NCBI RefSeq assembly: GCF_027942865.1
Contig: NC_134506.1
Coordinates: 12,732,436 to 12,796,435 of the forward strand
DNA: 64,000 nt
Direction: 5' to 3'
From: Odontesthes bonariensis
Lineage: Eukaryota > Chordata > Actinopteri > Atheriniformes > Atherinopsidae
Shown: positions 13,258-23,600 of the stretch, in pieces
Position numbering within the stretch: the first letter of the stretch is position 1
How the letters are laid out: the number at the start of each line of letters is the position of its first letter
Program-made: the position numbers and the translations under genes
The notes under the pieces: generated by a model
What the model was told of the DNA's origin: nothing
What the model saw: only the letters and a program-made list of their open reading frames with translations
The model's database searches: none

Positions 13258-13920
13258 AAATACACTATTTTGCCAAAAGTATTCACTCACCCATTCAAAT
13301 AATTAAATTCAGGTGTTCTAATCACTTCCTTGGCCACAGATGTATAAATTCAAGCCCCTCGGCATGCAGCGTGCTGCTACAAACATATGTGAAAGAATGG
13401 GTCGCTCTCAGGAGCTCAGTGAACTCCAGTGTGGTACCGTGATAGGATGCCACCTGTGCAGTCCAGTCTGTGATTTTGCTCGCTACTAAATATTCCACAG
13501 TCAACAGTCAGTGGTATTATAACTAAGTGGAAGCGATGGGGAACGACAGCAACTCAGCCACGAAGTGGTAGGCCAGGTAAAATGACAGCGCGGGGTCAGC
13601 GGACGACTCACGCTTCTCCATCTGGCAATCTGACAAACGAGTCTGGGTTTGGCGGTTGCCAGGAGAACGGTACTTATCTGACTGCATTGTGCCAAGTATA
13701 AAGTTTGGTGGAGGGGGGATGATGGTGTGGGTTTTGTATTTCAGGAGCTGGGCTTGGCCCCTTAGTTCCAGTGAAAGGAACTCTGAATGTTCAGTTTACC
13801 AAGAGATTTTGGACAATTTCATGGAAACAGTTTGGGGATGGCCCCTTCCTGTTCCAACATGACTGCGCACCAGTGCACAAAGCAAGCTCCATAAAGACAT
13901 GGATGACTGTTTTGAGGCTG
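13258..13920 (+). mobile_element. Internally deleted Tc1/mariner element
   Basis: The left end 'attttgccaaaagtattc' and the following blocks ('gaatgggtcgctctcagg', 'aatattccacagtcaac', 'gacagcaactcagccacg') belong to a very common fish Tc1-like family. The central transposase region is missing around 13600-13660. The reading resumes with the transposase C-terminal part ('ttccaacatgactgcgcacc', FQHDCAP), which carries frame breaks. Non-autonomous and inactive. Confidence 0.85.
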
Positions 13921-14929
13921 AAAAAAATAATGATAATAAAATTCGGGTATGGCTATCTATGGATTCTCAGTGTACATATGACATCCCTCTTTTTTAATCA
14001 TTGTGATGTCAGTTACATTACTCTCAAGTACAATTATTTCAAGGTCATGAGAATGGTTGGTAATCTGCCTTTCTGAATCATATTATGATGTCAGTTTTCA
14101 CCTGTAAGAAATCATAACAGCTGACCCCAGCTATTAGAGAATTCAGCAAGTACTACATCCTGAAAAGGTTTGCAGGTGTCCACAGTCCCAGTACAAAAAC
14201 GTGTTACTGAAATCAGTCAAACAATTCAATTTTTCTGTATGTGCAGATATGAAAGGAAATATGGTGGAGGCTCTATGATGGAAGCAGATCACATCATAGA
14301 ACATTTGCATTAGAAAGTGTTCACAACCCTTCTCATCTTTGCACTTAACTGTCATAATGACATATCATTAGGCAGTCTCCACTCAGTCATTCATAATGAC
14401 TAAGTAAAATATGTTATGGGTTATGTGTGGCCACTGTCTATTTACCAAAACTGTAGGTGACAGTATTGTTATTCCCTCAAGCTTCCTGAAACCAAATAGT
14501 ATTCTTCATCTTCAATAAAGTGATATGTAAAAAAATCTTAAAGGGGAGAAATTATGTGAAAAGTCTCTTTTTTTCTGTTCTTGAGAGAACATACTAGGTT
14601 GTCTGAAGATCCCATTAAGTGAAAAACAAGCAGGTGGGGGCAGGGGCGGGGTCGGAGCCCTTCTCACCAGAAGGACTCTGGAACACTCCGGAGTTTAGAG
14701 GGCAGAGAGGGAGCCAGAGCTCCTCCAACCCCGCCCCTTTAGACTTCAGACTGTTCTAAAGAGCTGAGAGAATGGCCACTGTGCTGAAACCAGCATGTAT
14801 TTTGAACAAAGCCTATCTCATTCATCGCAATAAGACCTCAGAAAATTGTGTCAATTTGTTAAAAATGGAATAATATGTCACCTTTAAAGACATGCAGGCA
14901 ATTCTAGTGTATTTAACCCACTTAGTTAT

Positions 14930-15230
14930 ATGATGCATCTCGTGGCACCAAAACAGCTCCGACCTGCTGGGGTATGGACGTGGGACCTCTGGGGGTGTCC
15001 TGTGGTGTGTGGCACCAACACATTAGAAGGGGAACCATTGGGTTCTGTGGTTTGTGGGACTGAGCTTCTGTGGACTGGGCTTCATCCAGTGCGTACAGGC
15101 AAAGCTCGACCTGATTGGGATCTGGGAGTGTTTGGGTCTTTGTTGTGTTTGCAGCATGGCAGGGTTCACGGTCCTCGTGGGGGAGATGGACATGTAGTTG
15201 GGGGGTACTTGTTTAGAGACTGACAGGAGT
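14930..15230. repeat. Diverged interspersed repeat
   Basis: The blocks 'gggtgtcctgtggtgtgtgg', 'gcaccaacacattag' and 'gattgggatctgggagt' resemble a dispersed repeat family common in teleosts (the 'ggtgtcctgtggtatctggc' family). Both strands are open for about 97 codons, but neither frame is protein-like. I could not assign the class. Confidence 0.55.
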
Positions 15231-16484
15231 GACACACACATAAAAAAAGAATTGTAAAAATGTATCAGGGAACACATACAGCAATAAATATACATGGAAA
15301 TAAAAATAAAAAACATACATATTTTAAATATGTTTTGCTTGTAAATGACTTTTTTTATCTTTAATAAGGTTGCTAATTTTTATGCCTTTGTTTTTCCTTA
15401 TTCTCTCTTTTCCTTTCCCCTTCTTTGTTTTTGTTCTTTTATCCTATTTGCCTTCTTGTATGAGGAAGCTACTTAATCAATTATTTGACGTCCAAGGTCC
15501 ATCTAAATCTGTTCTGAACAGATTTAAGGCAAAAAAAAAAACAAACAAAAAAAGCACTACAGTGCTCCATTGTGCAAAATAAAAGTGTGTACTGACTGCT
15601 CAGCTGCTCCTTAAGTGTAACACCAGCAGACAACTCACGCTGGAAGCCAATTGGCTCAGAGCGATCGTAGAAGGGAAAGCAAAGACAAAATGGAAGAATA
15701 AGATGATGAAAAAAGCAAAACAGCAAAAATAAGGGAAGAAAATATGGAGAAAAAAATAATCGATAAAACAGCGACAAAAGCAAATAAAAATAGAAAAATA
15801 TAAAGAAAAAATATGGTAATTGATTGTATATAGAATGAATATAAAATATAACATAAAAGTATATATAGAAATAAATGAACAAATATGAATGAAAATATAA
15901 ATATGAAAATGTATTTAAATCATTTTGATAAATTTCCTTTTTTCTTTATATTTCCAGTTATTCAGCCATTTGTTCTTCCTTATATTTCAACCTTTATGTC
16001 TTTCAATTATTTTCATATTTCAACACACATCAACTTACTTTTGTGTATATTTCTTCATTTTCTTCGTAGTTTTTAATAGATTTGTTCATGTAGCAGTCCT
16101 ATCAAGTCCATACTTGATCAAATTGCATATAAACTATATGGAGTATAGTAACAAGATGACTTCAATGTCATAGGAATGTCGAAAAGAAAATGAAAAAGAA
16201 ACGGCTTACAATAAGAGAATATTTGCTCACAGGGAATCGAGTGGAGTAATGCTGCAGCTGAACACATTCCCAGTTAGTAATCCAGCCTGCAGCTGTGTGA
16301 GCTGACCTGTGAGTCAGTTTCGTTTCGATGTTGGGATGTTATGACTGCTTGTTAGTCCAACAACTCAGCAGTACAGCTGTGGCTCACAGCGATGTCATCA
16401 TGGGCAAAGTTAAGTGATCTCCAGGGTGCTTCATGAAAGCATAACTAATGTTCCAATTCATTTATAAGATAATGTGATACACGG
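15231..16484. other. AT-rich low-complexity stretch
   Basis: Tracts of A-rich and T-rich DNA give long frames rich in F, Y and I on both strands (for example minus 15481-15882). No domain, splice or codon signal supports a gene. Confidence 0.6.
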
Positions 16485-16775
16485 GGTTCTGTAGGCGAGA
16501 GCTTTCATCTGCCTGACATCCACCAATTTAATGGTCAATGGTTTGATCCCAAGATCCCCGGTTTGTGCACGTCAACATATCCGTGAGCAAGATGCTGAAG
16601 CCCTCATTGCTTCTGCTTTGCTAATGGATATGTGTGTGTGAGTGTGTGTGAGACAGAGAAAAATGCTGTATGTACAGGAGAAGAATTGCTCTGTGTGAAT
16701 GTGACTTGCACCATAAATCATGATTAGAGGTCAAAGATGGTATACATTCAGTCCATTTACCACTTACCCACCACT
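16485..16775 (+). mobile_element. Degenerate tRNA-derived SINE
   Basis: It contains a decayed pol III B box ('ggtttgatcccaag') followed by the body typical of a widespread fish SINE ('gagcaagatgctgaagccc', a GTGTGTGAG stretch, 'gaatgtgacttgcacc') and the end 'cagtccatttaccactta'. The 5' A-box half is poorly preserved. Confidence 0.7.
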
Positions 16776-17341
16776 GAGTACAGGAATTTATCTTCATCTT
16801 GGTGACCCTGTAGCTCTTTAAACAGAGAAAAACTGAGACTCGGCATGCTATTTATCTCTTCTGCATCCAAACTGTAATTAGAAGCTGGTTCCCTTTAAGG
16901 AGTCCCACAATGTTTAAAATAACGGGAGTGGTGACCACGGTCCATAAGGTCACATGTACGGCAGGAGCTCCCTCAGTTTAACTGAGCCATTGCAGTTTGA
17001 TTCAGAGCTCCTTCTAATATCAAACAGAGGATCTAAGTGCAAGCAGTGGACACCCTGGCAAAACTTAGCTTGCATTAATAATAATAACAACATGGAAGGA
17101 TAGTGGCAAACTATCCACTTCAAAGTAGAAATATGTCACAGCAAACGTGTGCTATAATTAAAGCTAAAGGTGGTCCCACAAAATAATAGAACCCCACCCC
17201 CCAAAAAAAAAAAGAAAAAAAAAAAAGTTATACAGTGTATTAATGTACCCAAATAAGCTTTGCCGTTTCAGCATAGAACTACCTTTCAAAAACTAAAAGT
17301 TAAAAACACAATTCCATAGGCTTTAAATCGTGGCTTTCACA

Positions 17342-17347
17342 TTTATT
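17342..17347 (-). terminator. Candidate glo1 polyadenylation signal
   Basis: The complement reads AATAAA about 280 bases past the glo1 stop codon, so a 3' untranslated region of roughly 300 bases is likely. Confidence 0.55.
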
Positions 17348-17423
17348 ACACAGTAATACCACTTTGTTTCAGCATCACTGTTTGACAGACAACTACTATA
17401 CAAAGTAGTTAGATAGCAATAAC

Positions 17424-17651
17424 TCAATCTATTTGCTCAGCAAAATGTCCAATAATAGTCCAGACCACACCCGCCAACACACAGATTGCCACAAAGCGAG
17501 TGATCCTGTTCCATTTGTCCTCAGCTCTCCAGTTGCTCGCATGTTGCTCAATACCGTTGTGCTCTCCCAGTGAAGCCACAGCATGCCTGGCCTTACGCAA
17601 CGCAGCAGGTAGGATGTGGTTAGTGTTTAAGAGGTGATGGACACCATATTG
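17424..17651 (-). other. 75-codon open frame overlapping the glo1 3' end
   Basis: In a frame different from glo1 the minus strand stays open from 17651 to a TGA at 17424-17426. The composition is protein-like and the C-terminal part has a hydrophobic helix (RFVAICVLAGVVWTIIGHF) after a charged segment (WRAEDKWNR). There is no ATG in it, so it could only be coding as a spliced exon; possible acceptors are AG|GCC at 17592 or the next AG. It loosely recalls the second helix region of CD225/dispanin proteins, but I cannot identify it. It may simply be glo1 3' untranslated region. Confidence 0.3.
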
Positions 17652-20600
17652 TTAGGACTCAGGATCTCAATCCAGTAACCATCAGGGTCCTGAATGAAGG
17701 CCAAGCCTTTCATCTTACCTGAGGGAAAAAAAAAAAAAAAAAGCTTTATGTAAAGAACTGATACTGTAAGACGAGAAATTCATTTCAAATGTAGGTGGGG
17801 GAGCTTAGACAGAGCGTTCTGTTATGTAGAGTCAGCACATATTATAAAAGGTCTATAGGGAGATACACAATGATATCTTTAAAATGTTTTTTCACAAAAA
17901 ACAAACAAACAAAAAGGTGTAAAAGTACAATCTTTTAATCATCTGTTAGGACAGAGTTTAATAACGCGTGTGCAGTGTTGTAATGTTCACCCGAACGAAA
18001 GAGAAGCTGTAGAGACAGACATCGTTTACAGGATCATTTCCCAGCAGAGAATTTAGAATGTGTGCATTTTTTGTGCTTCACCAAGTCTGTGTGTAAATAA
18101 CAACAGCAACAGATGACCAAGTCTATTACACATTTCCAGGGAGGGGGAACAAAAAGTAGCAGAGTTTTAATCAGAACGCTGAAAATCTGGACTTTAGTCT
18201 GCCAAATATGAGATTCAAGCTGAAAATATGGAAACTCTGAAGAATATCAAACTCAACCTTCAGTTCAGAGTAAATGCTCCAGAAAACTGGACTTCACGAT
18301 CAGTTTATAATTTATTATATTTTATTTGATTTCACATCAACACTTTATTCGACATTGATGCATGAAAATACTGTCTTTGCAATATCCATCATAAACACTT
18401 TGTCATGATGGTGGGAGGAAGCCTGCCTTTTGTAAACCGACCACACCTGCTGAATCAACATCTTACCTTCCTCCATTATCTGGGACTGTGGGCGGGCTTC
18501 CAAGGAGAGGCTGAATACTCTCTCCCCCCTCCCCCCTTGTTTTAAAATGTACTCGCATATTCACAGCATGGAGCCTTGCATGTGTGAAATTTCAAAAGTG
18601 TAAGAATGAAGGGGGGAAAAAAAGGAGTGTGTCCATGACTGACTTCTATTTGCTAAAAACAAAAACAAACAAAAAACTGTCACGACTTCACATCAAGACC
18701 TCAGATCTTACCGTCATCTGGCTTCTTGACAAACGTGACTCCTTGCTCTTCGAACAGTTTGCAGGCTGCATAGACATCAGGAACTGCAATTCCAATGTGT
18801 CCTGTTTTAAGCAGGGATAGCTCAGTTTGAATACATACCGCAGATACCAATAACCAGTTTGCTCTAGTCAGCTTTCATCGTTACGTACCGACATGCACTG
18901 AGCTCAAAATACAAACACTTTGACCAGATTTGGTGGATATGAATATTAAAACAGAATGGGAGAAATGATAGTATTTGAGAAACGAATGTTGAAAATCACA
19001 TTATGTTGCTGTAACTTAAATCGTTACAATCGTTTTTCTTACTGCCACCAACTTACACACCTGTCACCTTACCGTTTGTACAAATAGGAAACAATCTTAC
19101 CAAAGCCACGTGGATCAGAGTTCCCATTGTGATAAGACTGACTCTCATCAGACTCCGAACCCCAGTTACTGAAAGACACAAGGGGGCAAAAGAGAATATA
19201 CGTGAGGCAAGATGAGGAGCAGACAAACTGGGAAGGAGAGAAAGTCGACATCCACAGAAATCTGATGCGATGATTCCAAGCAGAGCTCCAGCTGATGAAC
19301 AGCTCCTGAAGCTGACTGTACAAAGAGGAATGCTGCATAAGCTGATGAGGGCAAAGGACAATACTGCACATCCTCCACATGACACAGTGATGAAACAACT
19401 AAGTGTGTTTAGTCAGAGGCTCCTTCAGCTCAGCTGCAACACAGAAATATACAGGAGCAGCAATAATCCAAATAACGGAAATAAATACATTAAAGGGATA
19501 GTTCGCTCAACTCCCTGCTGGGGCCTTTCTGTGTGGAGTTTGCATGTTCTCCCCGTGTATGCGTGGGTTCTCTCCGGGTACTCCGGCTTCCTCCCACTGT
19601 CCAAAAACATGCATGTTAGGTTAATTGGTGTCTCTAAAATTGTCCTTAGGTGTGGTTGTTTGTCTCGTTTGTCTCTGTGTGGCCCTGTGATGGACTGGCG
19701 GCCTGTCCAGGGTGTACCCTGCCTCTCGCCCATTGATCGCTGGGATAGGCTCCAGCCCCCCGCGACCCGAATGACGGATTCAGCGGTATAGAAAATGGAT
19801 GGATGGAAGGGATAGTTCGCCTCTTTTGACATGAAGCTGTATGACATCCCATATTAGCAATATTATTTGTTAAATTTGACCCTGCTGCGCCCTTCCGACA
19901 GGCTCACCACCTGTGGGAGGGGCCATGGGGGTCGGGTGCAGTGTGAGCTGGGCGGCAGCCGAAGGCAGGGACCTTGGCGGTCTGATCCTCGGCTACTGAA
20001 GCTGGCTCTTGGGACGTGGAACGTCACCTCTCTGCTGGGGAAGGAGCCTGAGCTGGTGCGCGAGGCTGAGCGGTTCCGGCTAGATATAGTCGGACTCACT
20101 TCGACGCATGGCTTGGGCTCCGGAACCAGCCTCCTCGAGAGGGGTTGTACTCTCTTCCACTCTGGAGTTGCCCGCAGTGAGAGGCGTAGAGCAGGTGTGG
20201 GCATACTTATTGCCCCCCGGCTGTGCGCCTGTACATTGAGGTTCACCCCGGTAGACGAGAGGGTAGCCTCCCTCCGCCTCAGGGTGGGGGGACGGGTCCT
20301 GACTGTTGTTTGTGCTTATGCACCGAACGGCAGTTCAGAGTACCCACCCTTTTTGGAGTCCCTGGAGGAGGCACTAGAGAGTGCTCCTCCAGGAGACTCC
20401 CTCGTCCTGCTGGGGGACTTCAATGCTCACGTGGGCAATGACAGTGAGACCTGGAGGGGCGTGATTGGGAGGAACGGCCCCCCCGATCTGAATCAGAGCG
20501 GTGTTTTGTTGTTGGACTTCTGTGCTCGTCACGGACTGTCCATAACGAACACCATGTTCAGGCATAAGGGTGTCCATATGTGCACTTGGCACCAGGACAC

Positions 20601-23600
20601 CTTAGGCCGCAGCTCGATGATCGACTTATAGTTGTATCGTCGGACTTGCGGCCGTATGTCCTGGACACTCGGGTGAAGAGAGGGGCGGAGCTATCAACTG
20701 ATCACCACCTGGTGGTGAGTTGGCTCCGCTGGTGGGGGAGGAAGCCGGTCAGACCTGGCAGGCCCAAACGTATTGTGAGGGTCTGTTGGGAACGGCTGGC
20801 GGAATCCCCTGTAAGGAGGAGTTTCAACTCCCACCTCCGGCAGAGCTTCAACCATGTCCCGGGTGTAGCGTTATTGGGCATTTATATATGCATCAAATAT
20901 AAGGATTTATAAGACGTTCTCACTGTCTCAAATAAACCTTAAACCTCGAATTAAGGGCACCACCTTCCATTATTTTAACTTGCTTTAAGTTACAGTCAGG
21001 GAGGAAAACTGTTAAAATCTTACGATCCTGGTATGTTAAATTAATAATCAGTCTCATATCTCGCTACTTTCGTGAAAGTTCTCGTTTGGTTGGACAAACA
21101 TTACGTAAAGAAAGCATACGACACAATCTGTGATTATAACATATATATAGATATATGAACTATTTATTAAAATGATATGACCAAAACATGAACCTTTAAA
21201 ACAAACAGGAGATGCATTGAATATGGGTGATTATATAAAACACTTAGTGAATGGAAAATAAAATATGGGGAATGGGGAGATACTGGATGTATTCAAATAG
21301 TTTAGGTTGGCTGACTATTTGACGCTAAATACTGACATTTCGGATTAATTTATCATTCTGTGAAAGCCTCGAAACATCCATCAAACCCACTTTAAGGTGA
21401 AAACGGGTCGGTCTTACTGTGCTGAAGTTCTGCTTAGTCAGCTCGGAACACGGCAGCGGCCACGCGGGGTCCGAGGGGATTTCTCTTCCGCTCTCTGGGC
21501 CTTCCTGGTTGTGGTGGCTGACTTTAGCGGACTTCTCAGTTGCTTCTTTCACTGGGAAACGGGAACAATGGTGCCGAGGGCTGTGGTTAGATGATCGAAT
21601 CTTCCGAGTGTCAGTGAGTCCGTTGCTTCTCTGATGAAGTGAACTTAAGTTCACAGAAGATTAATAAAAGGTTGCTTGGAGTTGGCTTTCTGGGTAGGAA
21701 AACTTCATTCTGTTCTTATCTTTGTTCGGGTCTTTCTTTCTCGTCTCCGGGGTCTCACTGGGATCTGGAGGGCTTCCTTCCGGTCGTCCTCTGCATCGCT
21801 CATCCTCACGTCCTTCCGCTCTCTCCTGAGATTATGGGAAAACTCCCAAACTCTGGTGAGCTCTTCTCTCCTTCTCAAATCATCTCCAAATCTCTCTGAG
21901 CAACTGTGATCTCTGTTCTGTTCTGAAACTCTGGGTTGAAACTCTTCTGGAACAAGAGCGTGTGTTTTTCGCGGGCTCCGGATTTTGACTCTCGGAGGCG
22001 GGGCGTGACGTAAGCTTACACTACTCTTTCAGCCAATGATATGCCTGAACTGTGGTGAATGTCTGCCTGTGTGTCTTTGTGTAAGACGATCTTAGTCATC
22101 ATTTTATGTGGGGATTTCTGGATGAGACAAAGAAATTCTATTTCTCCATTACTCCGTCTCATAGAACATTTGTCTCGGTGATTCTGAAAACACTACATCT
22201 TGTTAAGATATGCAGATTAAAGATATAACATAGACTTGCAATATAAAGACATCAAAATAACACACAACGTAATTGATGATTATGACTTTCAAAATTCAGA
22301 TGAATATCTATGAAATCGTGACATATGAATAGTGAATCACCTCTCCAACAGAAAGATTCTTTGTTCATTCGAGTTTATCCCAATTTATGGAGAGCGTCTG
22401 TTGCGAGTTCGACTCCCCAAAAACTTTCAAAAGGGTAGAAGGTTGTCGTAAATTAGGCAGTTTTCTGTCTCTCTTTCCTTTGTGGAAAGAAAATGAAGAT
22501 CTGGTTTTTATCCACATACGTAAACATCCCCCACAGGAATGTTGGTTTTGTCAAAGTTTGAAAAACTCTTAATCCACACGGCACTGTGACTGCTACACGG
22601 GGGAGGTGGGGGACATTGAGCCCGAATGGGCCATGTTCCGTGCCTCCATTGTTGAGGCGGCCGACCGGAGCTGTGGCCGTAAGGTGGTCGGTGCCTGTCG
22701 TGGCGGCAATTCCCGAACCCGCTGGTGGACCCCAGTGGTGAGGGAGGCCGTCAAGCTGAAGAAGGAGTCCTATCGGGCCTTTTTGGCCAGTGGGACTCTG
22801 GAAGCAGCTGATGGGTACCGACAGGCCAAGCGGAACGCAGCCTCGGTGGTTGCTGAGGCAAAAACTCGGGCTTGGGAGGAGTTCGGGGAGGCCATGGAGA
22901 ACGACTTCCAGACGGCCTCGAGGAGATTCTGGTCCACCATCCGGCGGCTCAGGGGGGGGAAGCGGTGCACCGTCAACACCGTGTATGGTGAGGGCGGGGC
23001 TCTGCTGACTTCAACTAGGGACGTCGTGAGTCGGTGGGGGGAATACTTCGAGGGCCTCCTCAATCCTACCGACACGCCTTCCGATGAGGAAGCAGAGTTG
23101 GGGAGCTCGGACGTGGGGCCTCCCATTTCTGGGGCTGAGGTTGCCGAGGTGGTCAAAAAACTCCTCGGTGGCAAGGCCCCGGGGGTGGATGAGGTCCGTC
23201 CTGAGTTCCTCAAAGCTCTGGATGTTGTGGGGCTGTCTTGGTTGACACGCCTCTGCAGCATCGCGTGGACATCGGGGGCAGTGCCTCTGGACTGGCAGAT
23301 CGGGGTGGTGGTCCCCCCTCTTTAAAAAGGGGGACCGGAGGGTGTGTTCCAACTATAGGGGGATCACACTCCTCAGCCTCCCTGGTAAGGTCTTTTCGGG
23401 GGTACTGGAGAGGAGGATCCGCCGGATAGTCGAATCTCGGATTCAGGAGGTGCAGTGTGGTTTTCGTCCTGGCCGTGGAACAGTGGACCAGCTCTATACC
23501 CTCCGCAGGATCCTGGAGGGAGCATGGGAGTTCGCCCAACCGGTCTACATGTGTTTTGTGGACTTGGAGAAGGCGTTCGACCGTGTCCCTCGGGGACTCT

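Noticed and set aside
14930-15316. Overlapping open frames of 97 codons on both strands
   Set aside because: The DNA matches a dispersed fish repeat, and neither frame resembles a protein.
15481-15882. 133-codon minus-strand frame
   Set aside because: Phe/Tyr-rich artefact of AT-rich DNA.
19270-19847. 173- and 140-codon frames over the glo1 exon 4 flank
   Set aside because: They run through intron, inverted-repeat tip and GGATG-tailed repeat; glo1 exon 4 is in another frame.
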